The notes: generated by a model not told the origin, from the sequence alone. A DNA stretch of 25,820 nt from Bacteroidaceae bacterium (GCA_021443405.1 JABUUA010000005.1:1-25820); one strand, 5' to 3'; positions 1-7,151 are shown, counted from the first letter of the stretch. Translations and numbers: made by a program.

Positions 1-2
1 GT

Positions 3-701
3 CCCGAGCACAACTATTTCAGCCGTCCCTTCCCGAAGGCTTCGGTGTTCGGCGCCACCTTCCGCTCGCCCGAACATCCGCGCCGCACCATCGTCGTCTG
101 GAGCGGCGAGGAGAACAACACCTCCATCACGGGCGCCGTTTACGACTTCACGTTCCAACAACCCACCAATGATTCCATCCTCGGCTCCCGCATCGCCACC
201 AGTCGGGAAAAAGAATTGTTGTCCACCTACATCCGTCTGCAAGAGGCCTATGCCAAAGAAATCGCCAAGATAGCCGAGCACGAATTCACCCAGATGCAAG
301 CCCGTTCAAAAGCATTTTCCCTTGACAGTCTCGCAAAGGGATACTCTCTCGATAGCCCCACCAGAGGATATTCCCTCGAAAGTCTTACGAAGGGTTATTC
401 CATCAGCGACCTGACCAAGGGTTATTCTGCCCGTAACCTCCACAAGCAAACCAGCGGAGCGGTGTTCAAGACCTTCAACCGTCTGTCGAAACTCGTGCGC
501 ACCGACCCCGAGCAGGCTGAGGACGCAGCCCTGAGCATCCTGCTGCTGTGCAAGGAGGACGGCAAGAAGTTGGATGGGAAGGAGCGCGATTTGCTTGGCA
601 AACTGCTCACTGCCCTCATCGATGACGTGGCGGCTTCGGAGACCATTCCTAACCCTGCGGCCATCCATCACTACCTGAGTGTTGCGAAGGTGTATCTTTA
701 A
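3..701 (+). CDS. Hypothetical protein with tandem nonapeptide repeats (5' end outside window)
   Basis: The reading frame is open from the first bases of the window to a TAA at 699-701, so only the C-terminal ~232 residues are seen and the true start lies upstream. A GTG at 45 is an internal codon and there is no reason to prefer it as a start. The visible part has a beta-like segment (TIVVWSGEE...), a charged helical stretch (KELLSTYIRLQEAYAKEIAK), then four 9-residue repeats of the form S-[LI]-x-[SD]-[LP]-[AT]-[KR]-G-Y at 318-425, a decayed fifth unit, and a helical C-terminus rich in Leu, Asp and Lys. I do not recognise the family. The gene is directly followed by the repeat block at 702. 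Confidence 0.75.
   Translation, partial: PEHNYFSRPFPKASVFGATFRSPEHPRRTIVVWSGEENNTSITGAVYDFTFQQPTNDSILGSRIATSREKELLSTYIRLQEAYAKEIAKIAEHEFTQMQARSKAFSLDSLAKGYSLDSPTRGYSLESLTKGYSISDLTKGYSARNLHKQTSGAVFKTFNRLSKLVRTDPEQAEDAALSILLLCKEDGKKLDGKERDLLGKLLTALIDDVAASETIPNPAAIHHYLSVAKVYL
318..449 (+). repeat. 27-bp in-frame tandem repeat (4 full units plus a degenerate fifth)
   Basis: Units begin at 318, 345, 372 and 399, and a diverged fifth at 426. They encode SLDSLAKGY, SLDSPTRGY, SLESLTKGY, SISDLTKGY and SARNLHKQ. The Gly-Tyr-Ser junction is the most constant part. Third-position differences between units (for example GGATAC, GGATAT, GGTTAT) show that the repeat is not a very recent duplication and that the peptide has probably been under selection. 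Confidence 0.85.
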
Positions 702-877
702 CCCCAAATTCGGTCATTAGACCGTCCTACGGACTCTCCGCGTGCTTTCAGCCTCTGGCTTGACCCTTTTGCGCCTTTTCTCGGTAACGATGAGACCCCA
801 TCGCTCCCTCAAAAAGTCGCAAAGGTGCCTGCGTCACAGTCTGGAAATCAAGGCGAAGCCTAATGACCGATTTGGGG
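702..877. repeat. Intergenic element with 18-bp terminal inverted repeats (module A)
   Basis: The left end at 702-720 (CCCCAAATTCGGTCATTAG) and the right end at 860-877 (CTAATGACCGATTTGGGG) are inverse copies with one extra T on the left. Inside lie a second inverted pair (765-779 with 811-825, imperfect) and an apical CGATG/CATCG pair (788-792 with 799-803), so the whole 176 bp can fold as one long nested hairpin. No open frame with family resemblance and no flanking target-site duplication was seen. Shortened relatives occur at 8309-8347 and 15016-15047. It could be a MITE-like or REP-like element; its mobility is not shown. Confidence 0.7.
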
Positions 878-908
878 ATTGTTTCTCGCCGTGCGGACAG
901 GGCCGTTG

Positions 909-968
909 AGACGTCCTTATGTCTGGCCTCATTCGTCCTTATGTTTGAGCCCACTCGACCGCACGTCT
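909..968 (-). repeat. Dispersed intergenic repeat, copy 1 (module B)
   Basis: Read on the minus strand, this ~60-bp stretch matches 15086-15144 on the plus strand over nearly its full length. The most conserved part is GTGGGCTCAAACATAAGGAC. The unit contains short internal repeats of the form CGTCCTTATGT (911-922, 935-945, with a variant CGTCCTAATGT at 978-988). A right-end-like copy of module A (981-998) lies between this repeat and the stop codon of the gene at 1000. This 298-nt gap (702-999) holds no convincing gene. Confidence 0.75.
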
Positions 969-999
969 GACGCCACACGTCCTAATGTCCGATTTGGGA

Positions 1000-1989
1000 T
1001 TATTTTATACGCTCTATGGTATAACCCATCTCCTCCAGTTGCGGTAGGATGCCTCGGTAATCCACTCCGTCCATCAGATGTGCTATGCCGACCGCAATGA
1101 ACGATGGTTTGTCTTGCATAAGCGCTGGTAGCTGCTCCATCCACCACGCGTTGCGTTCTTTCATTTCACCTGGCTTGCTCTTAATGTTCTTAACATAGAC
1201 ATTATTGCCATTGAGATAATTTTGGCAGAATTCTTTCGAGCCTTTTAAGCGATAATAGTAATTTATTATCAGGTCGCCTATCATCTTTGAATAGGTTTTG
1301 CGCTTCGTTTTGACTCCCCAGTACTGTTCCATTTCTTTCTTCTTTTTGGTATAGCGTTTACACGCATTCTTTTTGTCAAGGCCGATGATGGGAAGATGAT
1401 AAGCCGGCGCAATGGAATCCATCAGATAGGTATCTACCGGCGACCCACAGACTTGGAAATTATACCCTAAGGAATTGATTAATTCCAACTCTTTTCTTAA
1501 GTATTCCTTAAAAGCGTTCCGATTCAGATACTCAAAGGTCCAGTTATTTTTATCCCTGAATCCTAAATCAACATTTAAGGCCGCTTTAACGATGTCGCAA
1601 TTCTTTGACGAAAGGTCATCAATCAGCGGGCGCATGCTGCCGTCCTTCCGCTGGTAGAGCGACATGATATGGCGGTACTGAGAATCCCACTCTTCGCGCG
1701 TGTATTCTCTATAGTATGGCATATCCCGGTACTGCTCTTCAAAATTATACTCCGTTACAAACTGCCCCACACTCCCAATAATCTCAGAGAAATTAGGAAG
1801 GGTATGGACAAAATCGCCGGGGATGGTATGAATGGTTCCCAAGATGTAAGAGGGATTTGTCAAGCCATTCCCCGAAATGCGGAAGAACACTCCCTGATGT
1901 TCGTGGAAACTTCCTTGCTCTTGGGCGTTGCACCCAAGGCAGAGCATCTGAATCAAAAGAACGATGGTTAGTAACTTTTTCATAGTCAT
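1000..1989 (-). CDS. TraB/GumN-family lipoprotein
   Basis: The 329-residue product starts with a lipoprotein signal (KKLLTIVLLIQMLCLGC, lipobox Cys20), so it should be anchored to a membrane on the periplasmic or surface side. The mature part shows TraB/GumN landmarks: an N-terminal GTIH motif (residues 51-54) after SYIL, and a C-terminal GIAHLMDGVDYRGILPQLEE block (from about residue 301) leading to GY. The family is proposed to be metal-dependent hydrolases or proteases; the substrate is unknown. The start could be the first or the third codon (MTMKK or MKK). The gene is clearly richer in A and T than its neighbours (for example around 1200-1370), and repeat material abuts its stop codon, so it may be a later acquisition. 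No convincing promoter was seen in 1990-2060. Confidence 0.8.
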   Translation of the reverse strand: MTMKKLLTIVLLIQMLCLGCNAQEQGSFHEHQGVFFRISGNGLTNPSYILGTIHTIPGDFVHTLPNFSEIIGSVGQFVTEYNFEEQYRDMPYYREYTREEWDSQYRHIMSLYQRKDGSMRPLIDDLSSKNCDIVKAALNVDLGFRDKNNWTFEYLNRNAFKEYLRKELELINSLGYNFQVCGSPVDTYLMDSIAPAYHLPIIGLDKKNACKRYTKKKKEMEQYWGVKTKRKTYSKMIGDLIINYYYRLKGSKEFCQNYLNGNNVYVKNIKSKPGEMKERNAWWMEQLPALMQDKPSFIAVGIAHLMDGVDYRGILPQLEEMGYTIERIK

Positions 1990-2061
1990 GTGGGATGGAT
2001 GGTTAACGGGGAAACATTTCTGCTTATCTGTATAAAGTGAGGTTCAAGGGATTTTGTTTTG

Positions 2062-2092
2062 AAAAAAAGAGGCATCCCAAGTGGGATGCCTC
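2062..2092 (-). terminator. Rho-independent terminator of the His/Met-rich protein gene
   Basis: Perfect 10-bp stem GAGGCATCCC (2069-2078) / GGGATGCCTC (2083-2092) with loop AAGT. On the minus strand it is followed by seven T residues (2062-2068). It lies about 40 nt past the stop codon at 2131. Confidence 0.92.
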
Positions 2093-2130
2093 CACCAACT
2101 ATAACCTAAAAACACAAGCCAGCTATCGGC

Positions 2131-2595
2131 TTAGTGCGCCAGTGCCGCGATGAGAGATGCCACTGCTACGGTGGCCACTGCTGCCTTGCCTACGGGGCCC
2201 AGACGGTAGTCGTGGAAGTGAGCCACGGGGTGGGCGTAGTAGTAGTCAGGAGCGAAGTAGGTGTTGTAGTAATACCAGCAGTTGTCGCGGTAGTAACCCC
2301 AGCGTCCGTCCGGCATGTGACGCACGCGGCCCTCCCAGCGGGCGTAGTCGTGCATGCGCGGGTCGTGGTGCGGAATGGCCACTGCGTGGTGACGGGGACC
2401 GGCGTGACCGACTGCCATCCCAGGACCGTGGTGGCGCATCTCCATGCGACCGCCGTTGTGCATCACCATCTCGCGGCCGTGACGGGGACCGCCCATATAG
2501 CTGTTATGACCACGACGCTGTGCCATTGCTGCGGTGCTAACCATGGCAACCATCACTACCATCATCGCTCTCATCACGTTATTCATCGTCTTCAT
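2131..2595 (-). CDS. Secreted His/Met/Tyr-rich small protein
   Basis: I start this at the ATG at 2595 because it gives a clean signal peptide (MKTMNNVMRAMMVVMVAMVS, cleavage near AMA-Q) and sits ~50 nt downstream of a good promoter box. The same frame runs upstream to 2958 but without coding character and across the promoter. The 154-residue product has about 16 His and 16 Met: an N-terminal half rich in Gly, His, Met and Arg (HHGPGMAVGHAGPRHH), an aromatic middle (WGYYRDNCWYYYNTYF), one Cys, and a hydrophobic Ala/Val C-terminus that could be a membrane helix. The composition suggests metal binding (copper, nickel or zinc), but I know no named family for it. It is a single-gene unit with its own promoter and terminator. 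Confidence 0.8.
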   Translation of the reverse strand: MKTMNNVMRAMMVVMVAMVSTAAMAQRRGHNSYMGGPRHGREMVMHNGGRMEMRHHGPGMAVGHAGPRHHAVAIPHHDPRMHDYARWEGRVRHMPDGRWGYYRDNCWYYYNTYFAPDYYYAHPVAHFHDYRLGPVGKAAVATVAVASLIAALAH

Positions 2596-2645
2596 AATCG
2601 TATTCTTTAAAAGGTTCAACTTTGCGTTTGTTTTTGTTTCTGATG

Positions 2646-2653
2646 CAAAGTTA
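2646..2653 (-). promoter_or_regulatory. -7 promoter box of the His/Met-rich protein gene
   Basis: TAACTTTG on the minus strand matches the Bacteroidetes consensus TAnnTTTG, about 50 nt upstream of the chosen start. No clear TTTG -33 element was seen at the usual spacing. Confidence 0.6.
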
Positions 2654-2759
2654 CGACGAAAACGCAGGCCCAGCGAATGACTTTCCCTAAACAACAGGGG
2701 GGATTTCCCTAAAGCTGGGAGGAGTCCCCCACCCCAGCCCGACAAGGTAGAGAAAGTGG

Positions 2760-3389
2760 TCAGGGATTCTGCACTGAGAACGTTTGGCCTGAGAAGTAGG
2801 TGCGGTAGCGGTAGAGGGGGCGGCCTTGGTTGCCGGTCTGCACTTGACCGGTGTTGTTGAGGTTGTACTGTCGCTGGCATCGGCCGCAGCGGGCGAAGCC
2901 GCCTTCCTGCAGTGTGAGGGCGCGCGACACGGAAAAATCGGTGTAACAGTTGGGACAAGCGAGGTCGTAACAGGTCACCACGGGGAAGTTGGCGCCCATC
3001 TCGGGGATGTTCGGCAGGCCAACGAGGAAACCGCTCAAGCCCAGATAGACGCCGGTGTAGTTGTCAATGGCCGTGGGCTTCACCTCGGTGCTGCCCTGAG
3101 GATTGGCAAAAACGTAGTTGCCACGCGTGTTCACACTGACGGAGCACCACTCGCCCTGGGAATTGAGCGCGTGGAAAAGTTGGGGCGCCTGCGCCACGTT
3201 GTCGAAGCGGAAGCGGGCTCTCAGCGAACAAAATTTGTTGCTCACGATGGCGTCGGTGCAGCTGAGGCTGACGCAGAGCAAGGTGGCTACGATGCAGAGC
3301 AGGCGCAAGCTCCACAGCGGGAGACGCTTGCGGTGCTGCGCGTCCGCGGGTGAAACAACGCTGGCGTGGGATTGTTTGGTGTGGGTCAT
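2760..3389 (-). CDS. Rieske-like-fold lipoprotein with four cysteines (CxxC...CxxC)
   Basis: The 209-residue protein has a long n-region, a hydrophobic stretch and a lipobox (LCVSLSC, Cys44), so it is probably a lipoprotein. The C-terminal ~100 residues have the layout of a Rieske domain: FPVVTCYDLACPNC, ~19 residues, CGRCQRQYNLNNTG, then PLYRYRTYFSGQTFSVQN. In Rieske proteins the pattern is CxH...CxxH. Here both His positions read Cys (CPNC and CGRC), which fits a zinc-ribbon or rubredoxin-like site better than a classic [2Fe-2S] centre. It starts 27 nt after the argH stop on the same strand, so it is likely the last gene of the pyrE-argH operon. Function is unknown. The fold assignment is inference from pattern only. 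Confidence 0.65.
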   Translation of the reverse strand: MTHTKQSHASVVSPADAQHRKRLPLWSLRLLCIVATLLCVSLSCTDAIVSNKFCSLRARFRFDNVAQAPQLFHALNSQGEWCSVSVNTRGNYVFANPQGSTEVKPTAIDNYTGVYLGLSGFLVGLPNIPEMGANFPVVTCYDLACPNCYTDFSVSRALTLQEGGFARCGRCQRQYNLNNTGQVQTGNQGRPLYRYRTYFSGQTFSVQNP

Positions 3390-3416
3390 CCGGTGATTCG
3401 TTCCGTTGCGGGCAGG

Positions 3417-4769
3417 TTACTGTTGCGAAATGGGGGCCGACTGCAGGAGTGCTGCCTCGGCGGCGTCCATCTTCTCAAAGTGGAAATCGCTGACCACTTG
3501 CGCCATGAGAGCGGCGATTTGCTCGGTGCAGAGGTTGCCGATGCTGCCCTCGTGCGTGTGGTGAACTTCCTTGCAAGGCTTGAACTGCCCGGCCTCGATT
3601 TCCAGTCCCACTTGTCTGTAGGCATCGCGGAAAGGAACTCCCTCGGTGGCTCGGCGGTTGACTTCCTCCACGGAGAACATCAAATCGTAGCGAGGGTCGT
3701 CCATCAAGTGCTCGTTCACCTCTATCTTCTCGATGATGTAGGCCGCCATCTGCAGGCAGTCACGCAGTTCGTCGAAGGCAGGGAGGAAGACTTCCTTGAT
3801 AATCTGCAGGTCGCGGAAGTAGCCGCTGGGCAGATTGTTCATGATGAGACCTATCTGTTGCGGCAAGGCTTGCAGCTTGTTGCACTTGGCGCGCGTAAGT
3901 TCGAACACATCGGGGTTCTTCTTGTGTGGCATGATGCTGCTGCCCGTGGTGCATTCCTTGGGCAGACGAACGAAGGCAAAGTTCTGGGAGTTGAACAGAC
4001 AGGCATCGAAGGCCAGTTTGGCCACTGTGCCCGCGATGGAGGCGAGGGCGAAGGCCACGTTGCGCTCCGTCTTACCGCGTCCCATCTGTGCGTACACGAC
4101 GTTGTAGTCCATAGAGTCGAATCCGAGCAGGTCGGTGGTTAGCTGGCGGCGCAGCGGGAAACTGCTGCCATAGCCTGCGGCCGAGCCGAGCGGATTGCGG
4201 TTGGTCATGCGGAAGGCGGCCTGCAGGAAGGTCATGTCGTCCACGAGGCTCTCGGCGTAGGCGCCCAGCCATAGGCCGAAGCTGCTGGGCATGGCCACTT
4301 GCAGGTGAGTGTAGCCGGGCATGAGCACGTCCTTGTAGCGCTCGCTCTGCTGCTGCAGCGCGCTGAAGAGGGCCAGCACATCGTCGGCCACGAGTTTGAG
4401 CTGGCGGCGCGTGAAGAGCTTGAGGTCCACAAGCACCTGGTCGTTGCGCGAGCGTCCGCTGTGAATCTTCTTGCCCATGTCGCCCAGACGGCGGGTGAGC
4501 ATCAGCTCCACTTGCGAATGCACATCCTCGCTCTCAGGTTCGATTTCAAAGTTTCCAGCCTTTATCTCGGCGTGAATCTTGCGCAGTTCGGCGAGCAGCG
4601 CCTGCAGTTCGTCCTTCTCGAGCAAGCCTATGGTCTCGAGCATGGTGATGTGCGCCATGCTCCCCAGCACGTCGTGCTCGGCAAGGTACAAGTCCATCTC
4701 GCGGTCGCGACCCACGGTGAAGCGCTCTATCTCGCCGTTGATGTTATATCCTTTGTCCCAGAGTTTCAT
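3417..4769 (-). CDS. argH: Argininosuccinate lyase
   Basis: Last step of arginine biosynthesis: cleaves argininosuccinate to arginine and fumarate in the cytoplasm. The 450-residue length fits the family. Visible landmarks are DREMDLYLAEHDVLGSMAH (22-40), HSGRSRNDQ (103-111), PGYTHLQVAMP (151-161) with the region of the catalytic His, and the fumarase/aspartase superfamily signature GSSIMPHKKNPD (276-287) carrying the catalytic Ser. The start at ATG 4769 lies 3 nt after the stop of the SRPBCC gene, indicating co-transcription. No truncation or unusual residue was noticed. Confidence 0.97.
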   Translation of the reverse strand: MKLWDKGYNINGEIERFTVGRDREMDLYLAEHDVLGSMAHITMLETIGLLEKDELQALLAELRKIHAEIKAGNFEIEPESEDVHSQVELMLTRRLGDMGKKIHSGRSRNDQVLVDLKLFTRRQLKLVADDVLALFSALQQQSERYKDVLMPGYTHLQVAMPSSFGLWLGAYAESLVDDMTFLQAAFRMTNRNPLGSAAGYGSSFPLRRQLTTDLLGFDSMDYNVVYAQMGRGKTERNVAFALASIAGTVAKLAFDACLFNSQNFAFVRLPKECTTGSSIMPHKKNPDVFELTRAKCNKLQALPQQIGLIMNNLPSGYFRDLQIIKEVFLPAFDELRDCLQMAAYIIEKIEVNEHLMDDPRYDLMFSVEEVNRRATEGVPFRDAYRQVGLEIEAGQFKPCKEVHHTHEGSIGNLCTEQIAALMAQVVSDFHFEKMDAAEAALLQSAPISQQ

Positions 4770-4772
4770 GTC

Positions 4773-5255
4773 TTAATACGGAATCTTGGTGAGCATTTCG
4801 GCCAGCCCGTCCACGCCTTTCTGCAGCTTGCCGCCAATCATCTGCTTGATGAAAAAGTTGAGGTCGGCTTTCACGGTGAGTCGCAGCGCGCACTCTGTGT
4901 CAGTGGCGGAGAGCAGTTGTATCCACATGTTGGCTTGCACGGGAGCACCCTCGAGGGCGAACTTCACCGTCTTCGGGCTTTCGCGTTCGATGATGCGCAG
5001 CGTGATGTTGCCGAGAGGACTGGCATCGCCCGTCACGCTGTCGGGGGTGATTTGCAGCGTGCGCAGGCGCTCGGCTACTTGGTCGAATTGCTCGGGCTTG
5101 ATTTTATCGCCGGCTTCCTGCAGCAGCTGCTCGCGCAACACGGGATTATCGACGTTCTGCTGGATGACACTCAGGAAGGAGAGGTCGGACAGACGTTCGT
5201 ACACGCGCTCCTGCGGAGCATATATTTTCTTGACTTCGCTCTTGTATTCTGTCAT
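4773..5255 (-). CDS. SRPBCC (START-like) family protein between pyrE and argH
   Basis: I place the start at ATG 5255, giving 160 residues beginning MTEYKSEVKKIYAPQERVY. The frame continues upstream to 5618 but there it only shadows pyrE. The pattern of a short N-terminal strand with KKIYAPQERVYERLSDLSFL, a central helix-rich insertion, alternating strands (NITLRIIERESPKTVKFALE, NMWIQLL, ECALRLTVKADLN) and a long C-terminal helix fits the SRPBCC / polyketide-cyclase-like fold, which binds hydrophobic ligands in a cavity. The ligand is unknown. It lies 91 nt after pyrE and 3 nt before argH. I recall this arrangement being common in Bacteroides relatives, so it is likely ancestral. Confidence 0.75.
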   Translation of the reverse strand: MTEYKSEVKKIYAPQERVYERLSDLSFLSVIQQNVDNPVLREQLLQEAGDKIKPEQFDQVAERLRTLQITPDSVTGDASPLGNITLRIIERESPKTVKFALEGAPVQANMWIQLLSATDTECALRLTVKADLNFFIKQMIGGKLQKGVDGLAEMLTKIPY

Positions 5256-5346
5256 GATGTATGCGGTTGTTGAGGCATGGTCGCCCTGCTGACCGAGCGG
5301 GTCGGGCGGGGCGTCGGGTGCCGATGACTTTGGCGTGAGGCGTTGG

Positions 5347-5982
5347 TTAGTCTTTCTTCCAGTTGGCGGGGTCCTTGCGCCACTCGTTGATGGTGGGGAT
5401 GTCGGCCTCGGTGATGAAGCCTGTCTGCTGGGCCATCTCCACGACAGCCTGGAAGTTGGTGAGGGTGGTGAGTTCCACGTTCTTGGCTGCGAAGGCCTCG
5501 GCGGCCACTGGGAAACCGTAGGTGTACGAGGCCACCATGCCCAGAATCTCGGCTCCTGCCTCGCGCAGAGCGTCCACAGCCTTGAGACTGCTGCCGCCGG
5601 TGGAGATGAGGTCTTCAATCACCACCACCTTGGCATTGGGCTTCAGGTCGCCCTCTATCTGGTTGCCCATACCGTGATCCTTGGGTTTGGGACGAACATA
5701 CACGAAGGGAAGACCCAGTTCTTCGGCCACCAATGCGCCCTGGGCAATGGCTCCAGTGGCGACACCTGCCACGACTTCGGCCTCGGGATAGCGCTCTGCC
5801 ACGATGCGGGCCAGCTCAATCTTGACGAAGGTTCTCAGGGAAGGGTAAGCGAGTGTCTTGCGGTTGTCGCAGTAGAAAGGCGACTTCCAACCGCTGGCCC
5901 ACGTGAAAGGGTTATTGGGTTGCAACTTGATGGCTTCAATGTTAAGCAGCTTTGCTGCAAAGATTTGCTCGAGAGAGTTCAT
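5347..5982 (-). CDS. pyrE: Orotate phosphoribosyltransferase
   Basis: Transfers the phosphoribosyl group of PRPP to orotate, giving OMP in de novo pyrimidine synthesis. The 211-residue length is typical. The PRPP-binding motif VVVIEDLISTGGSS (119-132) is intact, the flexible catalytic loop has RPKPKDHG (97-104), and GWKSPFYCDNRK (31-42) matches the family N-terminus. It is the first gene of the run pyrE, SRPBCC protein, argH and Rieske-like lipoprotein. A well-formed promoter lies just upstream (6011-6042). It is transcribed divergently from aroB. Confidence 0.95.
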   Translation of the reverse strand: MNSLEQIFAAKLLNIEAIKLQPNNPFTWASGWKSPFYCDNRKTLAYPSLRTFVKIELARIVAERYPEAEVVAGVATGAIAQGALVAEELGLPFVYVRPKPKDHGMGNQIEGDLKPNAKVVVIEDLISTGGSSLKAVDALREAGAEILGMVASYTYGFPVAAEAFAAKNVELTTLTNFQAVVEMAQQTGFITEADIPTINEWRKDPANWKKD

Positions 5983-6010
5983 AAATTTGTTGTTTTTTGT
6001 GTTCGTGTTA

Positions 6011-6042
6011 CAAAGTTACGAATAAGCGCGCGAAATGCCAAA
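6011..6042 (-). promoter_or_regulatory. Promoter of the pyrE operon
   Basis: On the minus strand there is a TTTG -33 box (6039-6042), a 20-nt spacer and a TAACTTTG -7 box (6011-6018), exactly the Bacteroidetes sigma-factor layout. The block CAAAGTTACGAATAAGCG (plus strand) recurs at 14238, upstream of the kinase gene. Confidence 0.85.
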
Positions 6043-6051
6043 TAATTTCGT

Positions 6052-6059
6052 TATCTTTG
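6052..6059 (+). promoter_or_regulatory. -7 promoter box of aroB
   Basis: TATCTTTG matches TAnnTTTG. The chosen aroB start at 6068 is only 8 nt beyond the box, so the transcript would be leaderless or nearly so. No clear -33 element was found. The box lies about 10 nt from the -33 element of the divergent pyrE promoter. Confidence 0.6.
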
Positions 6060-6067
6060 TGGAGGAT

Positions 6068-7120
6068 ATGGATATTCAGAAAATAATCATGAGCCGCGAC
6101 CTGCAGCGGAGTGTGACGGACGCCGTGGCCGCGTGCCCGCACGACCGACTCTTCGTGCTTACCGACTCGACGACGCTGTCGCTCTGCTGGCCCATGGTCA
6201 GCGGTTTCGCTTGTTTTGCGGGAGCGAAGATGATGACCATCGAGGCCACGGACGACCACAAGACGCTGGACTCACTGGCCCACGTGTGGAGCGAGTTGCA
6301 GCAGGGCGGCGCCACGCGCCACTCTCTGATGGTGAACTTGGGCGGCGGCATGGTGACGGACTTGGGCGGTTTCGCGGCCTCGACCTTCAAGCGCGGCATC
6401 CCATACATCAATATCCCCACCACGCTTCTCGCGCAGGTCGATGCCTCGGTGGGCGGTAAGACGGGCATCAACTTCGGGGGACTGAAGAACGAAATCGGGG
6501 TGTTCAACTGCGCACACAGTGTTGTGCTCGACGCCGAGTTCTTGCGAACGCTCGACTTCGCCAACATCTTATCGGGCTACGCCGAGATGCTGAAGCACGG
6601 CCTCCTCAGCGACGCGACACACTGGGCCGAGTTGCTGACCTTCGACCTTGAGCAAATCGACTATCCGCGACTGACCGAACTGGTGGCTACAAGTGTGGCC
6701 GTGAAGGAGCGCGTGGTGACGGAGGACCCCTTGGAGCGCGGTGTCCGCAAGGCGCTGAACCTCGGACACACGGTGGGCCACGCCTTCGAGTCGCTGGCCA
6801 TGCGCGACGGTCGCACGGTGCTGCACGGCTATGCTGTGGCGTGGGGCCTTGTGTGCGAGCTCTATCTGAGCACCGTGAAGGTGGGCTTCCCCCGCGACAA
6901 GTTCTACCAGACGGTGCGCTTCATCCGCGAACACTACGGTGACTTCTACATCGACTGCAAGCAGTACGACGACCTCTACGCGCTGATGCAGCACGACAAA
7001 AAGAACACGGCGGGCGTGATAAACTTTACGTTGCTGGGCGACATCGGCGACATCCGCATCGACCAGACGGCCACAAAGGAAGAAATCCTGGAGATGCTCG
7101 ACTTCTTCCGCGAGGGCTGA
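6068..7120 (+). CDS. aroB: 3-dehydroquinate synthase
   Basis: Second step of the shikimate pathway: converts DAHP to 3-dehydroquinate using NAD and a divalent metal. I chose ATG 6068 (350 residues, MDIQKIIMSRDL) over the in-frame ATG at 6035, because the latter would lie upstream of the promoter box at 6052-6059; ATG 6089 is possible. Visible motifs: NAD-binding GGGMVTDLGGF (92-102), VDASVGGKTGINFGGLKNEIG (124-144), metal ligands Glu173 (YAEMLKHG), His in NLGHTVGHAFE (231-241) and LHG (252-254). It is followed after 93 nt by a GH43 gene on the same strand. Confidence 0.95.
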   Translation: MDIQKIIMSRDLQRSVTDAVAACPHDRLFVLTDSTTLSLCWPMVSGFACFAGAKMMTIEATDDHKTLDSLAHVWSELQQGGATRHSLMVNLGGGMVTDLGGFAASTFKRGIPYINIPTTLLAQVDASVGGKTGINFGGLKNEIGVFNCAHSVVLDAEFLRTLDFANILSGYAEMLKHGLLSDATHWAELLTFDLEQIDYPRLTELVATSVAVKERVVTEDPLERGVRKALNLGHTVGHAFESLAMRDGRTVLHGYAVAWGLVCELYLSTVKVGFPRDKFYQTVRFIREHYGDFYIDCKQYDDLYALMQHDKKNTAGVINFTLLGDIGDIRIDQTATKEEILEMLDFFREG

Positions 7121-7151
7121 GGCCTCGGCACGCCGGTGAACGAGCTCCGTC

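Noticed and set aside
318..425. CRISPR-like array
   Set aside because: The 27-bp units are contiguous, in frame and without spacers, so this is a protein-coding tandem repeat.
702..877. Insertion sequence
   Set aside because: No transposase frame and no target-site duplication; only the inverted ends support a mobile origin, so it is listed as a repeat.
748..978. Short open frames at 748-978 (minus) and 14982-15191 (plus) sharing GRVGSNIRT-x-EARHK-x-V
   Set aside because: The shared peptide is just translation of the module B repeat, the two frames diverge outside it, and the surrounding DNA is palindromic. I treat it as a nucleic-acid repeat; a tiny conserved peptide is not fully excluded.
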